From Pseudomonas ceruminis (GTDB taxonomy: Bacteria > Pseudomonadota > Gammaproteobacteria > Pseudomonadales > Pseudomonadaceae): a stretch of DNA of 64,000 nucleotides. Shown one piece after another: positions 26,713 to 34,703 of the stretch (within the stretch, counting starts at the first letter, position 1; every line of letters starts with the position of its first letter). The position numbers and the translations under genes are program-made. The notes beneath the pieces are model-generated. The model worked only from the letters and a program-made list of their open reading frames with translations. It ran no database searches and was not told the DNA's origin. Location of the stretch: NCBI RefSeq assembly GCF_021602025.1, contig NZ_BQHW01000002.1:62001-126000 (forward strand). Direction: 5' to 3'.

Positions 26713-27726
26713 TCAGGCTGCCGCTGCGGCGAACTTCTCGTAGTAAAAGTTGGCCGGGGTGATGGCCTGCTCGCGCAGGTACTGGCTGACTGCCTCGACC
26801 ATCGGTGGCGGCCCGCACAGGTACACATCCACATCCCCATCATTGAGGTGGCGCGGCTCGATGTGCTGGGTCACGTAGCCCTTGTGCGGGTACTGGCTGT
26901 CGGGGTTGGCCACGCAGGCACTGAAGGTGAAGTTGGCAATGCGCGCAGCCAGGGCCTGCAGGCGATCCAGCTCGACCAGGTCGAAATCGTTGGTAACGCC
27001 GTAGATCAAATGCAGCGGATGCGCGCTGCCCTGTTCGGCAATCTTCTCCAGCATGGCCGTGAACGGCGCCAGGCCTGTGCCGCCGGCCAGCAGTAACAGC
27101 GGGCGTTGGATCGGCCGCAAATAGAAGCTGCCCAGCGGCCCAGCCAGGCTCATCGGGTCACCTGCCTTGGCCAGGCCCGTGAGAAAGCGGCTCATCAGGC
27201 CGCCCGGCACGTTACGGATCAGGAAGCTGACTTCACCATCCCTGGGCAACGAGCTGAAGGAGTACGCGCGGCTCTGGTCGCTGCCCGGCACCTTGAGGTT
27301 GACGTACTGCCCCGGCAGGAACGCCAAGCGGCTCAGCGCCTCGCCCTTGATCGACAAGGCGATGGTGCTGGCGGAGAGTTGGCGCACGTCGCTGATGGCG
27401 GCCTCGAAGCTGGCCTGCTCGGTCTTGCACAGTTGCGAAGACGCCGGGATGCGCACCACGCAGTCGCTTTCGGCGCGCATCTGGCACGTCAGCACGTAGC
27501 CCTGGGCGATCTCGTCCCCGCTCAGGGCATCCTCGATGAAGTTGTCACCCAGGTCGTAGCACCCGGATTCGGCCTTGCACTTGCAGGTACCGCAGGCGCC
27601 ATCGCGGCAGTCCAGCGGTATGTTGATGCCCTGGCGGTAGGCAGCGTCGGCCACGGTTTCATGGCCGCTGGCCTCGATGAAGCGGGTGACCCCGTCTTCG
27701 AAATTAAGCGCGATCTGGAAGCTCAT
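26713..27726 (-). CDS. benC: benzoate 1,2-dioxygenase electron-transfer component
   Basis: A 337-residue reductase. The N-terminal plant-type [2Fe-2S] ferredoxin has cysteines in CRDGACGTCKC plus a distal CQM. It is followed by an FAD-binding barrel (RAYSFSS) and an NADH domain (LLLAGGTGLAPF, YLCGPPPMVEAV). It passes electrons from NADH to BenAB. It lies 69 bp after benB in the operon. Confidence 0.96.
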   Translation of the reverse strand: MSFQIALNFEDGVTRFIEASGHETVADAAYRQGINIPLDCRDGACGTCKCKAESGCYDLGDNFIEDALSGDEIAQGYVLTCQMRAESDCVVRIPASSQLCKTEQASFEAAISDVRQLSASTIALSIKGEALSRLAFLPGQYVNLKVPGSDQSRAYSFSSLPRDGEVSFLIRNVPGGLMSRFLTGLAKAGDPMSLAGPLGSFYLRPIQRPLLLLAGGTGLAPFTAMLEKIAEQGSAHPLHLIYGVTNDFDLVELDRLQALAARIANFTFSACVANPDSQYPHKGYVTQHIEPRHLNDGDVDVYLCGPPPMVEAVSQYLREQAITPANFYYEKFAAAAA

Positions 27727-27795
27727 GTTGCACCTCGCGGGCGAGCCGGGCCGTGGGTGCCAAGGGGCACCCCGGGCAGCTCGCGTTGCTGCGAT

Positions 27796-28281
27796 TCAGA
27801 TGTGGTAGATGTCGATGACCTGGCGCACGTAGTCGTTCTTGAGCACCACCTTCTTGGCCTTGATCAGCGGTTGTTCGCCGCGCAGGTCGAGGGTGTAGAA
27901 ACTGCTGCCGAAGTAGCTGTCGGTGGTCTTGTAGCGAAAGCTCAGGGTGTGCCAGTTGAAACGCACCTGGCAGCTGCCCTCGTCCTGCTCGACGATCTCA
28001 ATGTTGCTGATGTTGTGCGAGGTGCGGGTATCCGGCACGGTGGCACTGGAGCGCTCGGTCTTGATACGGAACACCCGGTCCTCGAGGCCGCCACGGTTGC
28101 CATACCAGATCAGTGAAATTTCGCTTTGCGGGTCTTGGGTAAGGCGATCGTTGTCATCCCAGGCGGGCATCCAGAAGCTTGCATCGCTGGCGTACAGTTC
28201 CAGCCACTGGTCCCACTGGGCATCGTCCAGGTAGCGCGCCTCGCGGTAGAGGAAGTCGCGCACGGTGTCATGAAGGCTCAT
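27796..28281 (-). CDS. benB: benzoate 1,2-dioxygenase small subunit
   Basis: A 161-residue beta subunit of a Rieske non-haem iron dioxygenase, with the family's cystatin-like fold and the motifs [20 protein letters not shown] and [10 protein letters not shown]. Its start overlaps the benA stop as ATGA, giving coupled synthesis of the two subunits of the oxygenase. It has a structural role in the alpha3beta3 complex. Confidence 0.96.
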   Translation of the reverse strand: MSLHDTVRDFLYREARYLDDAQWDQWLELYASDASFWMPAWDDNDRLTQDPQSEISLIWYGNRGGLEDRVFRIKTERSSATVPDTRTSHNISNIEIVEQDEGSCQVRFNWHTLSFRYKTTDSYFGSSFYTLDLRGEQPLIKAKKVVLKNDYVRQVIDIYHI

Positions 28282-29636
28282 TGCACCGCCTCCACGGGGA
28301 TCAATTGCTGCTCCTGCTTGAGCGCCCGGATCATGGTGTCCTGCCAGTACTTGTGCTGGAGCACGAACAGGCCCTCATCCTCGGTGCGCACACCCGACAG
28401 CAGCGGCTTGAGCGCGATCTCCTGCGCCGCTTCGTCGGCACCTTCGACCCAATGGGCCGCACCCCGGGACATGTCGTTCCAGCCACTGCCGCCGCCGTAG
28501 CCGGTCTGGCAGGAGCGAAATTCCTCGAGGTCGTCGGGGGTGGCCATGCCACTGACGTTGAAGAAGTCTTCGTACTGGCGGATACGCTTGGCCCGGGCAT
28601 CGGCGCTCTCGCCCTTGGGGGCGATGCAGTAGATGGTGATTTCGGTCTTGTTCACCGAAATCGGCCGGGCAATGCGGATTTGCGAGCTGAACTGGTCCAT
28701 CAGGTAGACGTTGGGGTACAGGCACAGGTTGCGCGAGTTCTCGATCATCCAGTCGGCGCGGGCCTGGCCGAAATCGGCCGCCAGTTGCTCGCGGCGCTCG
28801 TAGGCCGGGCGGTCCTGGGGGTTGGCCCAACGGGTCCAGAGCAGCAGGTGGCCGTGGTCGAAGGAATAGAAGCCGCCCCCCTGCTTGGCCCAGGCGCCGG
28901 CGCTCATGGTTTTGATCTCTTCACCCGCCTCGCGCTGCTTGCGCTGATTCTGGGTGGCGGCGTAGTTCCAGTGCACAGCGCTTACGTGGTAACCGTCGGC
29001 GCCGTTCTCGGCGGTCAGCTTCCAGTTGCCTTCGTAGATATAGGAGCTGGCACCGCGCAGCACTTCCAACCCCTCGGGGGATTGGTCGACGATCATGTCG
29101 ATGATCTTGGCCGACTCGCCCAGGTGCTCGATCAGCGGTTTGACGTCGGCGTTGAGGCTGCCGAACAAAAAGCCCCGGTACGACTCGAAGCGGGCGACCT
29201 TGGTCAGGTCGTGGGAGCCCTCGCAGTTGAAACTGGCGGGGTATCCGGCATTGCTGGGGTCTTTGACCTTGAGCAGTTTGCCGCTGTTGTTGAACGTCCA
29301 GCCATGGAATGGGCAGGTATAGCTGGTACGGTTGCCGCGCTTGTGCCGACACAGCATGGCGCCGCGGTGGCTGCAGGCGTTGAGGAAGGCATTGAGCACC
29401 CCGTCCTTGTTGCGCGCGATGAAGACCGGCTGGCGCCCCATGGTCAGGGTGAGGAAGTCGTTGTTCTCGGGAATCTGGCTTTCGTGCGCCAGGTAGATCC
29501 AGTTGCCCTCGAAGATGTGCTTCATCTCCAGGTCGAACAGCCGTGGGTCGGTGAACATCTCGCGCTTGCAGCGGTAGATGCCTTTTTCACGGTCGTCCTC
29601 GAGCATGGCATTGAGGTAGTCGAATCCCAGGGACAT
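28278..29636 (-). CDS. benA: benzoate 1,2-dioxygenase large subunit
   Basis: The catalytic alpha subunit, which adds O2 across C1-C2 of benzoate. It has 452 residues from the ATG at 29636 (MSLGFDYL), chosen because GGAGA lies 8 nt upstream; an ATG 15 bp earlier overlaps that site. The Rieske ligands are CSH and CPFH ([18 protein letters not shown]). The mononuclear iron region includes [13 protein letters not shown]. It heads the ten-gene leftward ben-cat operon, behind paired BenR-type sites. Confidence 0.96.
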   Translation of the reverse strand: MSLGFDYLNAMLEDDREKGIYRCKREMFTDPRLFDLEMKHIFEGNWIYLAHESQIPENNDFLTLTMGRQPVFIARNKDGVLNAFLNACSHRGAMLCRHKRGNRTSYTCPFHGWTFNNSGKLLKVKDPSNAGYPASFNCEGSHDLTKVARFESYRGFLFGSLNADVKPLIEHLGESAKIIDMIVDQSPEGLEVLRGASSYIYEGNWKLTAENGADGYHVSAVHWNYAATQNQRKQREAGEEIKTMSAGAWAKQGGGFYSFDHGHLLLWTRWANPQDRPAYERREQLAADFGQARADWMIENSRNLCLYPNVYLMDQFSSQIRIARPISVNKTEITIYCIAPKGESADARAKRIRQYEDFFNVSGMATPDDLEEFRSCQTGYGGGSGWNDMSRGAAHWVEGADEAAQEIALKPLLSGVRTEDEGLFVLQHKYWQDTMIRALKQEQQLIPVEAVQ

Positions 29637-29699
29637 GGCCAGGGTCTCCATTGTTATTGTTCAGACCGGCTCAGGTTAGGGGCTGCCCGTGGGAGGCAA

Positions 29700-29735
29700 T
29701 ATCCGCTTCGTGCAAAGCGCTATCCGTTTTCTGCA
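29700..29735 (-). promoter_or_regulatory. tandem BenR/XylS-type operator upstream of benA
   Basis: Read leftward, two direct repeats fit the XylS/BenR half-site TGCA-N6-GGNTA exactly: TGCAGAAAACGGATA (29735-29721) and TGCACGAAGCGGATA (29714-29700). They repeat with a 21-bp period, as at the TOL Pm promoter. The proximal site ends about 64 bp before the benA ATG, leaving room for a -10 and leader. The site implies an AraC-family BenR activator, whose gene is not next to this operon. Confidence 0.85.
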
Positions 29736-29772
29736 AGGCAGGGCAAATGATCACGTCCATAGCAATTATCAA

Positions 29773-29802
29773 TTGAATGCCTCGCCCGACCTGAAGTAAG
29801 CT
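29773..29802 (+). promoter_or_regulatory. candidate sigma-70 promoter for the aro leader region
   Basis: TTGAAT (29773-29778) and TAAGCT (29797-29802) lie 18 bp apart. They would start a transcript around 29809, a few bases before the GGAG ribosome site of the first leader peptide. The promoter is divergent to benA. Boxes are only moderately close to consensus. Confidence 0.45.
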
Positions 29803-29826
29803 CGGGCTCATTCACTGGAGAGCAAC

Positions 29827-29946
29827 ATGCCGAAACATACCTGCAACCACGCCAACCACACCGGTCGCCACCTGCGCCCAGTGCTGGCCGTTGCCGGCTG
29901 CAAGGCTGCTGCCAGCTTTTATTTTGGGTATTGGTTTAGCCACTAG
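29827..29946 (+). CDS. aromatic-rich leader peptide 1 upstream of DAHP synthase (39 aa)
   Basis: A short ORF preceded by GGAG at 29817-29820, 6 nt before the ATG. It encodes 39 residues whose end reads SFYFGYWFSH: six aromatic residues (F, Y, F, Y, W, F) in seven. The gene it precedes makes the first shikimate-pathway enzyme. About 60 bp after its stop stands a strong intrinsic terminator. This is the layout of a classic attenuator: stalling at Phe, Tyr or Trp codons would report shortage of aromatic amino acids. The N-terminal half is His-rich (four His in 15 residues). The assignment is from layout only. Confidence 0.85.
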   Translation: MPKHTCNHANHTGRHLRPVLAVAGCKAAASFYFGYWFSH

Positions 29947-29993
29947 GCGCCGCTGATACCCACACGGCGCCCACCTTCGAGGGGCCGCCGAAC

Positions 29994-30089
29994 ATGAGAA
30001 TACTCAAACCCCCGGTCGGCTCCCCGACCGGGGGTTTTGCTTTTCAGGCCTTTGAACTTTACCGATTCACATTGAGGACACAGTCATGA
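29994..30089 (+). CDS. possible second short ORF spanning the attenuator terminator (31 aa)
   Basis: An ATG at 29994 lies 9 nt behind a GAGGGG. The 31-codon frame runs through the terminator stem and ends TGA at 30087-30089, overlapping the ATG of the next leader as ATGA. The middle reads FAFQAFELYRF, again rich in Phe and Tyr. Ribosomes translating it would melt the terminator hairpin. It may be chance in a GC-rich hairpin, but the ribosome site, ATGA coupling and aromatic content together deserve a test. Confidence 0.35.
   Translation: MRILKPPVGSPTGGFAFQAFELYRFTLRTQS
30006..30037 (+). terminator. intrinsic terminator (attenuator) before the DAHP synthase gene
   Basis: AAACCCCCGGTCGG pairs perfectly with CCGACCGGGGGTTT around a 4-nt loop, and a T-rich tail (TTTTGCTTTTC) follows. 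It lies between leader peptide 1 and the gene, so it should end most transcripts unless prevented. A stem this strong inside a 5' region argues for regulated premature termination. Confidence 0.88.
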
Positions 30090-30235
30090 ACTACGCCACT
30101 GATTACTACGCAAGCACCTACGCCTGGCGATTTAGCCAATCCCGTTCGGGCCAGCCTGCCGCCTCCGATCGGTCCGTCCACGGTGGCAATGCTGCAGCCA
30201 ACTTGAATTCAACGATCAGTCGAACACCTCGATAG
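30086..30235 (+). CDS. Tyr-rich leader peptide 2 upstream of DAHP synthase (49 aa)
   Basis: The ATG at 30086 follows GAGGA with 7-nt spacing. Forty-nine residues start MNYATDYYASTYAWRFSQ, with four Tyr, one Trp and one Phe in the first 16; the rest is unremarkable. The stop lies 50 bp before the DAHP synthase ATG and the frame differs from it, so this is not an N-terminal extension. It lies after the terminator, so it would act at a second step, for example translation control or a second attenuation point. Confidence 0.7.
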   Translation: MNYATDYYASTYAWRFSQSRSGQPAASDRSVHGGNAAANLNSTISRTPR

Positions 30236-30263
30236 GGGCCGATCGAGCGGGTCAGAACCCGCC
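30166..30263 (+). promoter_or_regulatory. RNA secondary structures between leader 2 and the DAHP synthase
   Basis: CGATCGGTCC (30166-30175, inside leader 2) can pair with GGGCCGATCG (30236-30245, just after its stop), with one wobble. A separate hairpin GCGGGT/ACCCGC (30247-30262) follows, 9 nt before the ribosome site of the synthase. Neither has a T-run, so a terminator is unlikely. They could gate translation depending on where ribosomes pause in leader 2. Confidence 0.4.
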
Positions 30264-30285
30264 GTCCGCCCAGGGAACCTACGCC

Positions 30286-31347
30286 ATGCAAGCCTCGAAC
30301 CTCGCTCTGCCCCTGACCCAGCCACACGCTGCCAACACCACCGTCAGCCGCCGCCTGCCCAGCCCGCACCTGCTCAAGCAGCAGATGCCACTTTGCGTTG
30401 AACATGCCCAGAACGTACAGGCCCACCGCCAGGCCATTCGCGCCATCCTCGAAGGCCGCGACCCACGCCTGCTGGTCATCGTCGGCCCGTGCTCGATCCA
30501 CGACCCGCGCTCTGCCCTGGAATACGCCGACCGCCTCGCCGCCCTGAGCCGCGAAGTTGACGACAAGATGCTGCTGGTGATGCGCGCCTACGTGGAAAAA
30601 CCACGCACCACGGTGGGCTGGAAAGGCTTGGCGTACGACCCGCACCTCGACGGCAGCGACGACATGCATGCCGGCATCGCCCTGTCCCGAGGGCTGATGC
30701 TGAACATGATCGAGCGTGGCTTGCCAATTGCCACCGAGCTGCTGCAACCAATGGCTGCGGGCTACTTCGACGACTTGCTCGGCTGGGCCGCCATCGGCGC
30801 GCGCACCACCGAGTCGCAGATTCACCGTGAGATGGTCAGCGGCCTGGCGTTGCCGGTCGGTTTCAAGAACGGCACCGACGGCGGTGTTGCCATTGCCTGC
30901 GACGCGATGCGCAGCGCTGCAGCCCCGCATCGCCACTTCGGCATGGACGCGCAGGGCTTCCCGGCGATCATCGAGACCCTGGGCAACCCGGACACTCACC
31001 TGGTCCTGCGCGGCGGGCACAAAGGCCCGAACTACGATGCCAACAGCATTGCCCTGGCCCGCCAGGGGTTGGCCAAGGCCGGGCTGCAGGCGCGGATCAT
31101 GGTCGATTGCAGCCATGCCAACAGTGGCAAGGACCCGGCCCGTCAGCCAGCGGTGTTCGAAGACGTGCTGGCCCAACGCCTGGGCGGTGATACGTCGATC
31201 GTCGGGGTGATGCTCGAAGGCCACCTGTTCGATGGCTGCCAGGCCCTGGGCAAGGGCCCGCTGAAGTACGGTGTATCGATCACCGATGGCTGCCTCGGCT
31301 GGACGGCGACGCAAACCCTGCTGCGCGAGGCCGCGGCACGTATGTAG
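30286..31347 (+). CDS. aroF: class I 3-deoxy-7-phosphoheptulonate synthase (AroF/AroG type)
   Basis: A 353-residue class I DAHP synthase. Conserved stretches include IVGPCSIHDP, RAYVEKPRTTVGWKG, GARTTESQIHREM, FKNGTDG, RGGHKGPNYD, and MVDCSHANSGKD. It makes DAHP from phosphoenolpyruvate and erythrose 4-phosphate. The start follows AGGGAA at 30272. It is preceded by aromatic-rich leader peptides and a terminator, implying attenuation control, and is followed 80 bp later by a parvulin gene. I cannot tell from sequence which aromatic acid inhibits the enzyme. Confidence 0.95.
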   Translation: MQASNLALPLTQPHAANTTVSRRLPSPHLLKQQMPLCVEHAQNVQAHRQAIRAILEGRDPRLLVIVGPCSIHDPRSALEYADRLAALSREVDDKMLLVMRAYVEKPRTTVGWKGLAYDPHLDGSDDMHAGIALSRGLMLNMIERGLPIATELLQPMAAGYFDDLLGWAAIGARTTESQIHREMVSGLALPVGFKNGTDGGVAIACDAMRSAAAPHRHFGMDAQGFPAIIETLGNPDTHLVLRGGHKGPNYDANSIALARQGLAKAGLQARIMVDCSHANSGKDPARQPAVFEDVLAQRLGGDTSIVGVMLEGHLFDGCQALGKGPLKYGVSITDGCLGWTATQTLLREAAARM

Positions 31348-31427
31348 GACGCGTACGGCAAGCCTTGCGAGACAACCCCCAAGCAAGTGCGCTAGGCTTG
31401 CCCTTTTCACCCAAGGAGTAGTACCCC

Positions 31428-31709
31428 ATGGCACGCGCCACTGCCCGTCACATCCTCGTCAACAGCGAAGAAAAATGCAACGAGCTCAAAGCCCAGATCG
31501 AAGCCGGGGCCGACTTCGCTGAAATCGCCAAAGCCAACTCCACCTGCCCATCCAGCCGCCAAGGCGGTGACCTGGGTTCGTTCGGCCCAGGCCAGATGGT
31601 CAAGGAATTCGATACCGTGGTGTTCAGCGCCCCGGTGAACACCGTGCAGGGCCCGGTCAAGACCCAGTTCGGCTACCACCTGCTAGAAGTGACCAGCCGC
31701 CAGGATTAA
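31428..31709 (+). CDS. ppiC: PpiC-type single-domain peptidyl-prolyl isomerase (parvulin)
   Basis: A 93-residue rotamase made of one parvulin domain: ARHILVNSEEKC at the start, FAEIAKANSTCPSSRQGGDLG in the middle, and FGYHLLEVTSR at the end. It catalyses cis-trans isomerisation of Xaa-Pro bonds and has no signal peptide, so it is cytoplasmic. The ATG follows AAGGAG. A second, similar parvulin (37223) lies about 5.5 kb downstream. Confidence 0.95.
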   Translation: MARATARHILVNSEEKCNELKAQIEAGADFAEIAKANSTCPSSRQGGDLGSFGPGQMVKEFDTVVFSAPVNTVQGPVKTQFGYHLLEVTSRQD

Positions 31710-31722
31710 GTCCTCACCGGCG

Positions 31723-33648
31723 ATGACCATCCTTGTGGGAGCGGGTTTACCCGCGAATACGCCTTTGCAGACAATCCCTTTGTCCAGACGGGCCGCTTCG
31801 CGGGCATTCCTGCTTCCACAGCTACTGTGGGGGCTTGTCCTCCTATGCCTGGGTGGTGCAGCGCATGCCGCCCCTACCCACGCACTCACCGTCTACGGCG
31901 AAGCGCCCCGCTACGCTGAAAGCTTCCGCCACTTCGATTACGTCAACGCCAACGCGCCCAAGGGCGGCATCCTGCGCCGCTCGGCCATCGAGATTGGCCA
32001 GTTCGACCACATCCTGCCGTACATCGACAAAGGCACCGGCGTCAGCCAAGTCGATGGCTGGCTGTACGCCCCGCTGGCCGTACGCTCGTTCGATGAACCC
32101 TACACCGTCTACGGCCTGATTGCCCGGCGCATGGAACGTGGCCCTGATGATGCCTGGCTGCGCTTCGAGATCGACCCGCGGGCGACCTTTGCCGACGGCA
32201 CGCCAGTGCGCGCCGAGGATGTGCGCTTCACCTTCGACACCCTCATGAACAAGGGCAGCCTCAAGTACCGCACGCAGTTCGCCGATGTTGCCGGGGTCAC
32301 GGTGGAAGGCCCGCGCTGGGTACGTTTCGACTTCAAGCAGCCCCACGGCCGTACCCTGCCCCTGGACCTCGCCAGCCTGCCAGTATTGCCCGAGCACGAC
32401 TGGCAGGGCCGCGACTTTGCCAACGGCGCCGGCTTCGACAAGCCGGTGGGCAGCGGCCCCTACCGGATCGGCCGGCTCGACAATGGCCGCAGCATCACCT
32501 TCGAGCGGGACCCGAACTGGTGGGCCAGGGACCTGCCGGCCAGCCGCGGGCGCTTCAATTTCGAGCGGATCCGCATCGAGTATTTCGGCGACACCGAAGT
32601 GGCGCGCCAGGTGCTCAAGGGCGGTGGCTACGATTACAACCGTGAATTCTCCGCCACCGCCTACACCTTGGGCTACAACGGTGCCCAACTGGACGATGGC
32701 CGCCTGCAGCGCGCCCACCTGGGGCCGGCCAAACCACAGATCGCACAAGGCTTCGTGTTCAACCTCGACCAGGCGCCGTTCAAGGACCGCCGCGTGCGCC
32801 AGGCCCTGGGCATGCTGTGGGATTTTGAATGGAGCAACCGGCAGATGATGCGCAACCTGTACATCCGCCAGCAGAGCGTGTTCTCCAATACCCCGCTGGC
32901 TGCCCGCAACCCACCGGATGCCGGCGAGTTGCAACTGCTCGAGCCACTGCGGGGCCAGGTCCCTGACGAAGTCTTCAGCCAGGTCTTCACCGCCCCGGTG
33001 ACCGACGGTTCAGGGATCATCCGCGCGCAGCAGCTGCAAGCGCTGACCCTGCTGCCGCAGGCAGGTTGGCACCCTGACGGCGACCGCCTGGTCAATGCCC
33101 AGGGCCAGCCGCTGGCGTTTACCTTCCTCAATGGCCAGTCCGGGATCGAGCGCCTGCTGCTGCCGTGGAAGCGCAACCTGGCGCAGATCGGCATCACCCT
33201 GAACATTCGCAACGTGGACGCGTCGCAGTACGTCAACCGGGTAATGGCGCGGGATTACGACATGATCGTCACCGGCTACCCGGTGACCTTGTCGCCGGGC
33301 GCCGAGCTGTACAACTACTTCGGCTCTGCAGCAGCAAACGATCCTGGCTCGAACAACCTCATGGTGCTCAAGGACCCTGCGGTAGACAGCCTGATCGACG
33401 GCCTGGTGCGCGCCAACAGCGAAGCGGACATGCTACGGCACGCCCATGCCCTGGACCGGGTGCTGCAGTGGAACTACTACTGGATCCCCAACTACTACCC
33501 CCCGGGAACCTCGACCGTGTGGTGGAACCGCTTCGGCCGGCCGAGAACCCAGCCGGCCTATGACGAAGGCCTCGACACCTGGTGGGAAGTCAGCCCCGAG
33601 GCGCTGACCAACGTACAGATGGCCGAACGCCAGAAGGCCGCACCATGA
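31723..33648 (+). CDS. yejA: YejA-like extracellular solute-binding protein of a peptide ABC importer
   Basis: A 641-residue family-5 binding protein. A signal peptide core ([20 protein letters not shown]) precedes the mature sequence [25 protein letters not shown] and [11 protein letters not shown] are family motifs. The start is uncertain. The ATG at 31723 has no clear ribosome site, and residues 4-14 ([11 protein letters not shown]) are encoded by a REP element. The in-frame TTGs at 31765 and 31780 are alternatives. It overlaps yejB by ATGA. Related systems import oligopeptides; the substrate is inferred. Confidence 0.85.
   Translation: MTILVGAGLPANTPLQTIPLSRRAASRAFLLPQLLWGLVLLCLGGAAHAAPTHALTVYGEAPRYAESFRHFDYVNANAPKGGILRRSAIEIGQFDHILPYIDKGTGVSQVDGWLYAPLAVRSFDEPYTVYGLIARRMERGPDDAWLRFEIDPRATFADGTPVRAEDVRFTFDTLMNKGSLKYRTQFADVAGVTVEGPRWVRFDFKQPHGRTLPLDLASLPVLPEHDWQGRDFANGAGFDKPVGSGPYRIGRLDNGRSITFERDPNWWARDLPASRGRFNFERIRIEYFGDTEVARQVLKGGGYDYNREFSATAYTLGYNGAQLDDGRLQRAHLGPAKPQIAQGFVFNLDQAPFKDRRVRQALGMLWDFEWSNRQMMRNLYIRQQSVFSNTPLAARNPPDAGELQLLEPLRGQVPDEVFSQVFTAPVTDGSGIIRAQQLQALTLLPQAGWHPDGDRLVNAQGQPLAFTFLNGQSGIERLLLPWKRNLAQIGITLNIRNVDASQYVNRVMARDYDMIVTGYPVTLSPGAELYNYFGSAAANDPGSNNLMVLKDPAVDSLIDGLVRANSEADMLRHAHALDRVLQWNYYWIPNYYPPGTSTVWWNRFGRPRTQPAYDEGLDTWWEVSPEALTNVQMAERQKAAP
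31733..31763. repeat. REP element overlapping the 5' end of the yejA-like gene
   Basis: The stretch TTGTGGGAGCGGGTTTACCC plus GCGAATACGCC is a textbook P. putida REP core, with GCGGGT/ACCCGC arms. It falls 10 bp after the first ATG of the following gene, so either the gene starts further downstream or the REP has been incorporated into the coding sequence. Confidence 0.75.
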
Positions 33649-34703
33649 CGTCTTACATTCTGCGGCGCCTACTGCTGATCATCCCAACGCTGCTGGCCAT
33701 CCTGTTGGTCAACTTTGCCATTGTCCAGGCCGCCCCCGGCGGCCCGGTCGAACAGGCCGTGGCGCGGCTGCAAGGTATCGGCGCTGCTGCGCCGGGCGCC
33801 CGGGCGGAGGTGGTGCACGGCCAATCACGCGCCACCCGTGGCCTGGACCCAAAGCTGATCGAAGAGATCAAGCGCCAGTACGGCTTCGACAAATCCGCGC
33901 CTGAGCGGCTATGGCTAATGCTTGGCCAGTATGCGCGGCTGGACTTCGGCCAGAGCTTCTTTCGCGGTGCCAAGGTCACCGACCTGATCCTCGACAAGTT
34001 GCCGGTGACCTTGTCGCTGGGCTTCTGGGCCACGCTCATCACCTATTTAGTGTCGATCCCCCTGGGTATCCGTAAGGCAGTACGCCACGGCAGCCGCTTT
34101 GACACCTGGAGCAGCGCACTGATCGTGATCGGCTATGCCCTGCCCTCATTCTTGTTCGCCTTGCTGCTGATCGTACTGTTTGCCGGTGGAACGTCACTGA
34201 ACTGGTTCCCGGTGCGCGGCCTGGTGTCAGACGACTTCGACCAGCTCAGCCTGCTAGGCAAGATCGCCGACTACTTCTGGCACCTGGTGCTGCCGGTAGG
34301 CTCGCTGGTGATCGGGGGCTTTGCGACCCTGACGCTGCTGACCAAGAATGCCTTTCTTGACGAGATATCCCGCCAGTACGTGGTCACGGCCCGGGCCAAG
34401 GGCCTGAGCGAGCGCCGAGTGCTATATGGCCATGTACTGCGCAACGCCATGCTGCTGGTGCTGGCCGGCCTGCCCCAGGCATTGATCACGGTGTTCTTTG
34501 CCGGTTCGCTGCTGATCGAGGTGATCTTCTCCCTCGATGGCCTTGGCCGCATGAGCTACGAGGCGGCGGTGTCGCGTGATTACCCGGTGGTGTTCGGGAC
34601 GCTGTTCATCTTTACCCTGGCCGGCCTGCTGATACGCCTGATCGGCGATTTGTCCTACACCTTGCTCGACCCACGCATCGACTTCGACGCAAGGACGCAC
34701 TGA
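33645..34703 (+). CDS. yejB: YejB-like ABC transporter permease
   Basis: A 352-residue inner-membrane permease of the DppB/OppB class. Its start is [16 protein letters not shown], with six hydrophobic segments and the EAA-like loop [20 protein letters not shown]. An insertion of some 50 residues after helix 1 ([20 protein letters not shown]) is typical of YejB. The ATG overlaps the binding-protein stop (ATGA), so the frame further upstream is ignored. It pairs with YejE. Confidence 0.93.
   Translation: MTSYILRRLLLIIPTLLAILLVNFAIVQAAPGGPVEQAVARLQGIGAAAPGARAEVVHGQSRATRGLDPKLIEEIKRQYGFDKSAPERLWLMLGQYARLDFGQSFFRGAKVTDLILDKLPVTLSLGFWATLITYLVSIPLGIRKAVRHGSRFDTWSSALIVIGYALPSFLFALLLIVLFAGGTSLNWFPVRGLVSDDFDQLSLLGKIADYFWHLVLPVGSLVIGGFATLTLLTKNAFLDEISRQYVVTARAKGLSERRVLYGHVLRNAMLLVLAGLPQALITVFFAGSLLIEVIFSLDGLGRMSYEAAVSRDYPVVFGTLFIFTLAGLLIRLIGDLSYTLLDPRIDFDARTH

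Noticed and set aside
30247-30262. GCGGGT/ACCCGC hairpin before aroF as a second intrinsic terminator
   Set aside because: The stem is 6 bp and no T-run follows, so termination is unlikely; kept only as a possible translational structure.
30118-31434. 438-codon open frame on the minus strand, opposite aroF
   Set aside because: It lies over a certain DAHP synthase and the leader region; composition is shadow-like and it would run through the aroF leader structures.
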